DNA from: Capitulum mitella
Taxonomy: Eukaryota; Arthropoda; Thecostraca; Pollicipedomorpha; Pollicipedidae
Direction: 5' to 3'
Length of the DNA stretch: 64,000 bases
Assembly (NCBI GenBank): GCA_030062745.1
Contig: CP099839.1
Location: forward strand, 44,528,796-44,592,795
Shown here: positions 46,468 to 58,600 of the stretch, one piece after another
How positions within the stretch are numbered: position 1 is the stretch's first letter
Layout of the letters: every line of letters begins with the position of its first letter
Translations under genes and position numbers: made by a program
Notes under the pieces: generated by a model
Seen by the model: the letters and a program-made list of their open reading frames with translations, nothing else
Told to the model about the DNA's origin: nothing
Database searches by the model: none

Positions 46468-49400
46468 TGTTTTTTTACCTCAGTCATGAGGACTCAGTGT
46501 TGTTCGTCTTTCTGCTGTCTCAAGTTTCTCTCGCCGGCGGTTGGAAAAGGGCTGCTGTTCCACTCTTCTCTGCACATACCCTGTTCTTCCCTGCAAGGGA
46601 CTTTCTTTTCCTGATTTCGTATAGTGTCCTGCTTTCTTGTGCATTTTAGCCGTTATCATGGCACGGCGTACGGCACGTTGTATGATATATGATTATGATA
46701 TGATTATGATATGAATATGAATACGAAATATTAATCAGTGTTCTTTTTGTCATTTGCCTGAAGTTCCGCACATGCCGAATTCTAGCTTCGTGTGACCTTA
46801 GGCCTTCGTGTATCTTACACGTGCAGCTTCTGAAGACGTATGGTCAATGTTTGTTACGTCTCTGCGGGATCGAATGCTCCGACAACGCGCTTGTTGCCAG
46901 TCTACGTCGCCCAGTAGACCTAATCATGATCGTGATGGAAGATCTGAAAGGGACCAGTCTTCAGGCAGCTTCTCCACTGAGTTGTTCCACTTGTCCTCGG
47001 CGTCGTCCTGCCCGCGACAGGGCGCGCTTCGGGTTTGAGTGGCCCCAATCGTGCGCGTGGCGGAGACGAGCGGCCCTGACGGCCGCCCTCTGTCCGCAGC
47101 TCAGACGTGTCCGGCCGAACAGTTCACGTGCGACGACGGCAAGTGCATCAGCGGCCGCTATGTGTGCGACGATGAAGAGGATTGTGCCGACGGCTCTGAT
47201 GAGCGCAGCTGCCAGGTACGCCGGTACGGGACGGGGTGGGATGGCGTCCCGCTGATTGTGACCAGTGGGTGGACCCCGTCGCCGTTATGACGGAATCACT
47301 GATCGACCAGACGAAGACCAGGTCATCGATTGTCGACATTTGTTTGTCGTATTGTGCACCGGCTTGTTTGTCGTACGCAGCTGCACCACCTTGTTCAGCT
47401 GCATACACTACGATGCATGCGCCGGACATCAGCTCGCTCTGCTTTTGTAGCAACTTGGCGAGACTGAAAACACCACGCTCTGTGTAATTTCATTATCTTC
47501 ATTTCTCTTCTGGAAAAACAAGACTGCTCATAATGAGAACTGAGCCCTTACCCCGCGAACGAACAGTTTCTTTGTATTCATTCTCCACGTTCTCTGGTGT
47601 TTCTGAAAACTTGGAAAAGCTAAGTGGTCTTTAAATTCGGTCCAAATGTCATCCGCTGAGTCGTGAACTGCTAGTAAGGCGTCCAACTCGTCGCGGCGAA
47701 TTTAGAAATCTCCGCGTATGCAAAGCTGGCTCCTTCCTGGGTATCTCCGAAGCGCCTATTTGCATCCGGCGCTGGCAAATTGGACTCGGCGAACGTCTGC
47801 AAAATGGCGGCGGTACCGGCCGCTGGAGCTCGGCGAATTGGTCTGCCGACGTCGGTGGGGCGGCGGGGGCAGGGCGGTCGAGCTGGCGTCTCACCGCTCT
47901 CTGTCGTGTTTCAGCGTCCCACGTGCAGCCCGGAGTCCCAGTTCACGTGCAACAGCGGCGAGTGCATCAGCCTGAGCGCGCGCTGCGACGGCGACCGCGA
48001 CTGTCACGACGCCAGCGACGAACAAGTGAGGCCGCTCAGCGACGGCGGCGCGCGGGCCCTGCGACCGGACCGCGCGAGGCGCCCGACAAAGGGACCAGGT
48101 CCGCGTGCGATGCCCGACAGAGGGACCAGGCCCGCGCGAGGCGCCCGACAGAGGGACCAGGTTCGCGTGAGACGCCGGACAGAGGGACCAGACCCGCGCG
48201 AGGCGCCGGGCAGAGGGTCCAGGCCCGCGCCAGGCCGCCGGGCAGAGGGTCCAGGCCCGCTCGAGGCGCCCGACAGGCGGCTCCGAGCTGCCGGACCGAG
48301 CACTCAGAGACGCGTTGCACGCTGTCTCCGGGGAGCTTCCGCCGCGGCTGCCGGCTCGACGCGCGGCGGCCTGGTTAAAGGGAGTTGAGGCATCGACTGA
48401 CAGCGGCTGTAATTAGGTTTTCGCCGGCGGCGGACGCGTTTCGGGCGGAGGACGGCGCGCTCCCGGGGGTCGGCGCGCACCTGCCGCCGTGGATTGAGAA
48501 CGCTGGCCTGGCCAAGCCTGTTTGTCGGCCAAATTAAATTGCAGCCGGGCTGGAGGCTGCCTCCGAATGAGAGAATTTCCTGCTGCTCTCAGCCTTTTCC
48601 GTTAAGATGTATCCGTTAGAGAGGCGTTTTTACACTTCTTGTTTACGTCGTGTGCTATATATATGCTTGTAGTAAGCTTTCTAAATTTTTGCTGTGGCGT
48701 TTTTCACGCGTATTTTCGGGCCTACGGTTGTTATTCATTGCCTTGTGTAATCTATAGTTTCCAGCTTAACCGATGTGTATGTTGCCCGTAAACTCAGAAG
48801 TTCCGTGCCTGTCACAAGAGTCAGGTCGATGTCTGGTAGATGGAGAGCGAGGGGGGGGGGAACAGATGAGACGGGCAGAAAGGTGGTCTAAAACAGTTCA
48901 GCTAATCATGGTGCGATGTCGCCTCAACTTAATCGTTCCAAAGTTCTTAAATGGAGGTCGTGAATTCGCCTATTTGCATACTTGGCGTCATCTTAACGAC
49001 CATCAAACGTCAAACGACCAGAAAAAGGAAATTATCCAATTAGTCAAAATGGCGCTGCGTGTGGCGGCAGGCGATTGGTGGCGAATTTCGCCGCGACTGT
49101 GTGCTCGTCAGACGGCTTTCAGCCGCTCTTGCTCCGGTCTGTATAAGCGGAGCTGACCGGGCATACGCCGCGTGCCGCAGAACTGCCTGACGGAGCCGCT
49201 GGCGCCGACCAGCGTCTGCGCGCCGGGCGAGGTGGTCTGCGGCGACCAGGTGACCTGTATCTTCCGCCGCTGGATGTGCGACGGCGACAGGGACTGTCCG
49301 GACGGCTCCGACGAGGACCCGGCCAAGTGAGTGCCGCGCGCCGGCCGACCGCTCTCCCTGGTCGGGTCCAGCGGGAGCGGCGGTGGCCGTTGCCACCGGG

Positions 49401-52400
49401 CCTGTCCGCCTTAATGCTGATGTACGGTCGTTTTTATGCTTATTGAAGGAAAGAGGGTGTGGCTGCAGTTTATTTTCTTTTTGTGGGTGCACTCGCGCTG
49501 TCGTTGCCATTTTCGATAGTGCCACAAAGATGTGTTTGGACGTCAATGTGGTCTTTATGCATAATTTCGATTGCGTTTGTATTTAAACGCACTGGGGGTG
49601 CTCACGTATTCGATGTATTGCGGGTTCTAAACGCCGGGGTATTTGGAACCCACAATACATCGAATGCATCAGCACCCCCAGGGCGTTTAAATACAAACGC
49701 AGTCGAAATTATGTATAGAGGCCACACTGACATCCACCCACCACTGCGGCGCTAACTTTGTGGACGTGGTTAATGGTATTTACAACTTCGGTGGGGTTTT
49801 GCGAAGTTGTTCTTTTGAGCTGCGGGGGACGCGGTCACCATGGTTCCAGCTCCAAGCAAAACTTTTGCGTTATGTCAACCAATAGGACCCTATTGCAGAA
49901 GATTGTACCCTGAGGCAACCGAGTTTCCGGTCATTCCGTGAATGTGCTGGGACAGTGCTGCAGACAGCTTGAGTGGATCTAGTCCCCTGGTATCCCGTTG
50001 TATGGGTAGACCGGAGCAAGTGATGCTTTAGTTCGGTAGATGATTTAGTAGCATCGCTTCCCAGGGAGAGAAAGAGTGTCGTCGCGAAACGTATCCGGAA
50101 GCGTGCCGTCAGTGCTTTACGTACCACAAGGGTTTTGCCTGATGACCATACATGTAATGCATTCAGGCTGGCTGGATTTAGCCATTTGGCATACGTGTGC
50201 AAAGCGTCCCTCCTGTAGCTCGTCCCTGTGGAGGGCCGGCTAAGTGACGGCCCCGCCGCTCATCAGTGTAGCCAGAACTTTGGGTCCCGAGGCGATGGGG
50301 GACGTCCCCATATATTCATGCGGTCTCAAATAAACCAGTTAGCGTGGCCGTATTATTCAGATTAGGTTCGGGTTTGGCCCGCCGCCAGGCCGTTTATCTG
50401 TTTTGAATGGCGCCGTCTGGCGGCGGGGCGAGGCGTCCCGCTCGCCAAATCCAGCCTGATAAAGTTGTGCTGACTCCGGAGATGCTGTCGGGTTCCGCTC
50501 TAGCCTGTAATTGAAGAACTTCTCCAGCTGTCTGCGCAGCTTGCGTATCGCGTGTTTTATGCCGTCGCGGATCTTGGTGAAGTTTGTTGTTACAGGTGTA
50601 ATGAAAACAACTCGCTGCAGCCAAACAACATAAGCCCCGACTCCCTGAAAGCGCTGCTGCTGCTCACTTGAACAGGAATTGTGGTCTACGTCTCATGCTG
50701 TTCTGCAAAGATAGAGCTTTTCTGTCTTGTTTTCAGCAAAGTTGTTGGTATTCCAAAGTGTGTCTCAGTTGATCGGTATCAGCTTTGCATTGTTATCGTT
50801 TTCTTTGTGTGGGATGTCAAGCAGATGTGCTGCAAGGTCTGCAGTAATGTATGGTGTCTGCGGTAGTGATATGACACACGCCTGCCTTGCTGCCTGATCA
50901 GAGGCTGACCTGCCTGTCGCCGGTTCACCCTGACCCCAGTCTCCTCGCCGCCAGGTGTGAACCGCCCTCCTGTCGGGAGGACCAGTTCCAGTGCGGTGGG
51001 CTCGGTGAGTGCGTCTCGCACCAGCTAGTCTGCAACGGAGTGACCGACTGCCGCGACGCCAGCGACGAGGCCAATTGCAGTGAGTCGGCACCGACGCCGT
51101 GCGCGACACGGGCCACCCGTACACGTGGCGCGTCGTGTGAAGCCGTCCAGTGGCGCCGCGGCTAATTCGGGCGTGCCGGCGTTATTGGATGTCGCCCGCG
51201 CGCCCGTGCCTGTCTCAGATCGGCGCGGCGAGGTGTCTGCTCGGCCGCCGTCCGGCCGTCCGGGCTCGTCTGATTATTAGTCATGCGGGAGGGAGGCTGC
51301 CGTCGGCCGACGGCCCGCGCTGGTCCTCCGACGGCGTCAGCGGCGGCGCGGCCCCCGCATGATAACGAGGGCCGCCGGGCCGACAGATGGCGGCGGGGCC
51401 GAGTCTTTGCGACGTGCGGCCGGGCGGGGGCCCCTGCGGACCGGCGCCAGACTCGGCGCCCGGCTCACGTCAGCCGCGTAATGGAGCGGAAAATTCGGCC
51501 AGCGCGGCGCCGAAAACAAAGGCGTCACGGTGCCGGCTCTGGAACGGTGGCCGGAGCCGGCCTTTAATGAAAGCTCCCTAATGATGGAGGTATCTCGTCG
51601 CCAGCCGTACGCCCGGTAGGAGGGGGTGGTGGGCACAGAGGCGGAGGGGGGTGGGGCGTCATTACTTCCGGTGCCGTGAGAACGGTAAATGGTCTGGGGC
51701 CGACGGCCCATGCATGCCGATGAGCCCTGGAGTTTTCTGCGCTGTTTCTGTTTTTTTTTTCTGTTTGCGCTGTTTCTGTTTGTCCTGTTTTCTGCGCTCA
51801 CGGCTGTGTTGTTCAAGGGAAGGCTGCAGGGAGTACGGGGCTCTGTCACGCTACCACTGCCTTGCTCTTTGGAGAAGGGTTGACATAGGCGTGTGGCAGT
51901 TTGCCAGGCCATGACATTGCTGTGTGGAAGAGGGCTGAAACAGGCACGCGCATTCGACCATGTCAGGGCTTAGATGCTTCGCTGGAGCTTTGAAAAGGTA
52001 CACGTAGCGACCCTGTTGTTCTGAAGGAGGTATCAGCATGTACGCTTCATTCTGCCAGGAGGGAAGTTTGGAGAGACGCTGCCAACATGTAGCCGACTGT
52101 CCGCAGTACTTGAGGACCGCGCTGCTGAAATTCTCGGCAGAGGTGCCAGTACGCTGCTTTGGCCGGGGACCGGCCCCTTGTCTGTTGCCGCCTGTCTGCG
52201 CTGCCCCTGCGGCGTGCTGACCGTGACCTGACCCCTGAGCGTGCGATGACCGGCGCCGGAACCTCTGCCGCAGCCGTGACGACCGCCTGCGACCCGGAGC
52301 ACCAGTTCACGTGCGCCTCCGGCCGCTGCGTGGCCGCCGAGCTGGCCTGCGACGGCTCGGACGACTGCGGCGACGGCTCCGACGAGGCCGCCCTCTGTCA

Positions 52401-55400
52401 GCTCAACGAGTGCGCGCAGGAGAACGGCGGCTGCAGCCACGGCTGCCGCAACCAGCCGGTCGGCCACCGCTGCTTCTGCCCGCGCGGCTTCCAGCTCATG
52501 GACGACCGCAAGACGTGCGAAGGTAGGTGGCGGCGCAGCCCGGCCGCGGCGGCGGCCCAGTTCAGAGCGCTGGCCGCACACACCCGGCGCCACGGTCTGG
52601 CCCGAGCGGGACCAGCGATGCCGCTCTCTTCGCAGGCTAGCGTTTCGAACGCTGGAGGAATGTGGTCATAGTGCTGACTTCTGGGAAGGCAGCCATGCTG
52701 TGTTGTACCTTCTTGCTGATCTGACGTATTGTTTCGAAATTAAATCGCTTAATGGGGTAGGTGGGGATAGGCATGACTGCTTCCGTCTCAGGCACAGATC
52801 ATCTATTTCATACACATCGCTAGATGGTTGTCATGTTCCCCGATTTAATAGCATTTTTTCCCTGGCTCCCATCTAATGAATATCAGCCGAGCACCGTGCC
52901 TCCTGGCTTTTGACGGCGTGTATTGATGCCATCAAGCCACCGAGGCGGACCCTTTCGAGATCGACTCGGCTGTCTCCGGTAACAGACGTCATACCTCTGA
53001 GCTGAACACTACCGCTGCGTCCACATTCCTCGCCGGCCGGCCAGCGCGTGACCCGCCACCCTGTGCCGGCAGACATTGACGAGTGCCAGATCCCGGGCAC
53101 ATGCAGCCAAACGTGCATCAACGAGAAGGGTTCGTTCAAGTGCGAGTGCTTGGAGGGCTACATGCGTGACCCGGCCGACCATACCTTCTGCAAGGCTGTC
53201 GAGGTGCACGCCTCGCTTCTGCTGACGCACAGGTCAGCATTGATCGCTTCGTTGCTCGTGTGATATGGCTTAGGTGATATCACGCATTAGTCGGGACGTT
53301 ATCATTTCGCGCATGTGTATCGAGGGTTGTCTGCAACGTGCTGTCCAGTTCTGTCATGCGAACGGACACGCTGAACAGCGTATTTGAAGTGGCTGAATCT
53401 GATTACGTTATTTATTTGCTGAAGCTCTCGGCCAAGGTAGCCGTTTGGTGTTTATTGCCACCCAGGATTTAGCTTGAAGCACCCCAAGGTTTCAAGGAGG
53501 GAGGGTGTAAGCTCATCGCCTTCAGTGTTCGTCGACTAAACTCCTTCACTGTTTGTCTCCGTCGCGCCAGTATCTCCTACCACCCCCGGTGTTGAGTGCA
53601 TTTCACGGGCGGTTCGGCGCTTTGCGCCGCATGGACCCATCGAGGACAATGCTTGGTTTGAGTGTATTCCATCTCCCTTATTTATTACCGCAAGCCTATT
53701 TATTGTATGGTATTGCTGTTCGGTTGAAAGTGCTGGTGACGCTTGCAGTTTTTTTTATAGTGTTGCATCTTTACAGAAACCGGCATAATGATGCATCAGA
53801 ATGAGGTGTGCTGGAGTGAATGCTGCTGGCATTAGAGCCAGAACATATATCATGCCCAAATGGGTCGTTTTGCCGCGTTCCAAGACCTGAATCGATGTGG
53901 CTGCTGCACTAATTTATATTTCTCTTGTTATGATGTGACACAGTATTATAACAACAGTATCCGTCGCCAAACTCCTGACTGGGATCCCTTTGGTCCCGTC
54001 ATTTCTTGATGCGATTCGGGCGCCCGACCTCCGAAACTTCCGTGCCGGTTCGACCGAGATCGATGCAGTCTGGATTATCGGGCCCGAGCGCAACTCACGA
54101 CAGATCCCGGCCCGGGACGGCGGCGTGGCCTTTGACCGCGGCATGTGGACGGTTTATTCTGATTTCAAATACGACTCCGGCCGTCGGCCGTCGGCGGACA
54201 AATGCTCAAACTTTGATCGAGTGTCCTATTGGCCCGACCGACTCGGAGGAGAATCGATCTCTGGGACGCCGCGGCCATGACGAGGCTTCTGCCACGGTCG
54301 CCGGACCGGCCGGCGCCCGCCGACCGATCGGGCGGCACGGGCCTGTCCAAACACCGCCGGAGAAACGCCGATGAAGAGATCACGTCCAGATACGTCTGTT
54401 ATGTCCCTGCAAGCGCCACGGCTTCCAAAAGCTTCTCTGTGGCTCCAACAAGGCGTGGCTGTGTCGAAACGCCGCCCTGTGGCCCGAACAAAACGGCGGC
54501 GTATCCAAACAGTCTTTTTTGCCCGTGGTGAAGCGGCAGAATGTTTGAACAGTACCTCGTAACACGGCGTCCGAGCGACGCTGCCCTTAAACGGAGGCTG
54601 CCAGCCGGCCTTGAGACCCAGCAGCCGGCCCTGTGCTGTGTGACCGCTTCCGTGAAGGAGCATCGTTAGCGGGGCTGGCCCAGCCGTGGAATTAGCGTGC
54701 CGGAATGGAGGTCCGGCCACAATCAGACCGTGATTAAACCTGAGCTGCCGACGCTCGTCGGCCGCGGCGTCGGCCGGCTCCCGGCGTCAAAGGCCAGTAA
54801 TAGACACTCATAAATTGTCGTGTTTCCGCTGCAGCGTGCTCTCGAGGAGCTCGGAGCTCGGAGCTTATTGGCTTTGCCTTCCTCGTCCGAGTAGTTATGA
54901 GAGTTCTAGAGCGCTCGACCCGCGCATAGGCTTTGCTCGGCTGCACTGGGGCTTAAGATCTTTTGTCTTTCAAACGTTGCTAAGAGCTCCCACATGAGCA
55001 GCTTAAAAGTTTAAATGCGTGACGGCGTTCTGAAATGTCGGAATGATCATTGCAATATGTGAGACTGGTGGCTTTATATTGCTAATATGCTCGGAGTACA
55101 CCAGCTGCTCAGCCGGCGGACCATTCTTGAGACCGGCAGATACGGACAGACATACTACTCAGACAGACTGAATGCTGCCTGGTCCGTTTGAAAAGCTGCC
55201 TCCAAGGCATGAAACATTCTTCGAATTTTGCGAGTGAACATGTAATGCCACTATCTGCAGTGAAAAGTTGGGAGAATGTCGAGAGGAGCTAGAGGAGGAG
55301 ATGGCCGTCAGTGTCCCGAGAGAGTCTCCGGGACTCGAGGTTCACGGCTCCGGGTAAAGTAAATTACCTTCTGAAGTTATGTGACTCGGAGCGTCAGGGC

Positions 55401-55623
55401 TCTGGGTCTCGCGGCTGGGAGTCATACGACTCCGAGTCGTTCGACACCACAGTTCATACGTCTTCGACCCGCGTCCCGCCAAGTGGTGATTCTCCGTGTC
55501 ATTCGATCGGTCCTGCTCAGTCGCCCTGGGTCGACCCGCTTCCAGCTGTGCCCCCCGTCCGTGGCCGCTCCCCTCAGCCTGCCCCGCCGCGACCCTGTCC
55601 CTGCGGTCAGTCACGCCGAGTCG

Positions 55624-55656
<33 letters not shown>

Positions 55657-58600
55657 TCTGCTGGCTGAGCGCCGCTCTCGCAGGCCGTTTCTCTCGCTCG
55701 GTTCAGCTGAACTCGATTGAGTCGTTTGCTCCGGCCGAGACGGTCCATGGACGGCCCCCGTAGAGGCCCGTTGCTCGTCTGGTGGTATCAGCATCGGCGG
55801 CTGCGGCGGCCGCGCCGCTGGGGACTACGTTACTGCCGGATCCTCTGATTAACTGCAGCGGGGTCAACTGGAGCCCGACTATCTGTTGATCGTCCGCGCG
55901 GTGGAATGGTGATGAGCACGGCGCCAGACAATGGGGTGTCTGACGGGCGCCGAAACGGGGGAGTTCTGAGCCCCGGGGCTTCCGGAGCCAGCCTGACGGC
56001 CCCTCCCCATCCGCTGCAGGACGGACATCCGCAAGGTGGGCCTGTACCAGCGCGAGATGACGGCCATAGTCAACAGCACCCACACGGCTACCGCAGTCGA
56101 CTACGAGTTCCGCACCGGCATGATCTTCTGGTCGGACCTCGGCGACCGACGCATCTACAAGTGAGTGGCGTGGACCGTAGGGCGGCCGGCGCCGGACGGG
56201 CCGCTAGCGGCGCCCACTGCTCCGTCGGTCGTCGGCCAGGGTCGTCTCCGGGCTGCGAGACTAGACAAATCGCGCGCCGGCCGCCGCCGCCGCCGCCTCC
56301 GCGGCGCCGCCGTCCGGCCGGCTCGGCTATCGTCGGCGCCGACGGGACGGGCCGTTTGTGGGCCGTTGGTCGCGTGCGGCCGCGCCGCTGCTAAGAGGAT
56401 TACCGACATCTCCTGCCGGGCGCGGCCGGGCGAAGAGCCGGGGGATTTGGGACCGCAGGGCCCGCGGCCGGGGTATTTGGGACCGCAGGGCCCGCGGCCG
56501 GGGGATTTGGGACCGCAGGGCCCGCGGCCGGGGGATTTGGGACCGCAGGGCCCGCGGCCGGGGGATTTGGGACCGCAGGGAGAACGCGAGAGCGTGGCGG
56601 AGCGTCTTATTGTCGAGGTTTCTGTGATGCTACCTAACCAATCCGGGTGCTGGCCCCAGGCCTTCTTGTCACACTGACGCACTTTCTTGGCCGGTTGAAG
56701 TAAATGCTCAAGGCTCAGATGGGACGACCTATTTCCTATTTGTGGGCAAGTGGCTGAGCTCCCTCTAATTACGCTGGATTGCTACGGTCGGTAACGATCG
56801 TGTAGCGAGCCTTCGCGGCGTTTCTGCCGCTGTGAGCGACGCAGTCCTGACAGTCAGTCATGGGGTGTGGGAGTTTCTGAAGCTGTGAGCGACACAGTCA
56901 ATGGCTTGCCGCTCGGTCGAACGCTCGCCGGCGTCGCCGGGAATAGGAGCGGCGGCTGCGGCGCCCGATAGCTCCGCTGTCGACATTAATTGAACTAATT
57001 GGCCCGGCTCCAGCGATGGCGTTCAATAGCAGCCCGGGGCAATCGGTATCATCGTCCGACGACGACGAACGGCGCGGCGACGGCGGCGCGGCCAGTCGTC
57101 AGCCGGGCTCGGGTGTCGTCTTCTGGTGGGCCGCGCCCTGGTGGAGCGCCCGCGTGGTCACGGAGCTCAATTTCCGACGGGCCGTCCGATTTTTGCGCGC
57201 CCCGGCCCGGTAGCGTAATCCTTGAGACCGTGACGGGCCGGGGTGAGGCTAATAAGACGCGGCGGCGTATATATTGCCGGCGGCGGCGCCAGGCTGACGC
57301 CGCGCACCCCGGCAGCCATCCTTTTGATGGATCGGACCGGCTTTGATCTGCGCCGGCCTCCTAACTCAGCCCGCCTCGTGCCCGGAGCGCATTAGGGCCT
57401 CTCGCGGCCTATCCGGCCCGCCGGATCCGGGCCGTCCGACCTGGCCGCCCGCACGCCGCCGCGAATGACGGGCCTGAGCCGCAGACGTTGCCGGCTGTCC
57501 GCTGGGTCTCCTCGGAGTGACGCGAATAGAACAGCACACGTTCTCCCGCAGTACGTGAGGCTGCTGTCGTGGCGCAGCGAGCCGCAATCTTCCTCCACCA
57601 ATGAGAGAATTCTCCTTAGTCGTCATCCCCCCAGGGACGTGACGAAATGTCCGTATCTTTGGCCGTGAATTTGGTTGCTGCGCGGGGTGCACGTTTTGGT
57701 GTGGTGTGCGCCCTTTGGTATAATTTAAAAGTTCTCCGTCTCTGACTGCGATGTGGTCTGTGTGATGCAGCGGTTCGGCCGCCGTCTGACCGCCTCCCCG
57801 CTCCGCCGCAGGGCACCGATCGACGAGGGCTCGGAGCGAACCGTGGTGGTGCGCGACGTCAAGGCCGAGGGCATCGCCGTCGACTGGCTGTACCGGCACC
57901 TGTACTGGATCCGCGCCGAGAGTGGCCGCAACAGCATCGAGGTGGCCGACCTGAACGGCAACTATGCGGCCACGGTGGTGGGCACCGACCTGCTGCAGCC
58001 GCGCTCCATCACGCTGGACCCCGGCCAGGGGTGAGTGACGCCGCCGCTGCCCTGCTCCGCACCAGACCGTCCGGCGCCCCTGCCGACCGCCCTGACCCCA
58101 CCCGACACTCGACCCAGCGCCCGTCACGACTGGGCGGCGCTGGGAAATGGGGCAGCGTTGTGCGACATCGCTCCAACGCTCGCCTCGAGGGAGTTACCGT
58201 GTGTCTTGCTGACATTGTTTAATGTAACTTTGCAACTTTGATGTTGCCAGTGCCATCCTGACGCTGCGCCAGCTGAAATTGCTTGAGTGACGCTACCACT
58301 CTGAGACCTTATCAACTGGATGTATTGTTCCGACTGGAGTGGCAGGCGGCAGGTGAACTGTGAGTGACGGTGCTGTTGTGACGCCGTTTCAGCTGGATGT
58401 ACTGGTCCAACTGGGGAGCCAGGCTGCAAGTGTACCTTGTCTGACGGTGCTGTTGTGACGCCGTTTCAGCTGGATGTACTGGTCCGACTGGGGAGCAGTG
58501 CAAGTTCCTTTCTGACGGTGCTGTTGTGACGCCGTTTCAGCTGGATGTACTGGTCCAACTGGGGAGCCAGGCTGCAGGTGTACCTTGTCTGACGGTGCTG

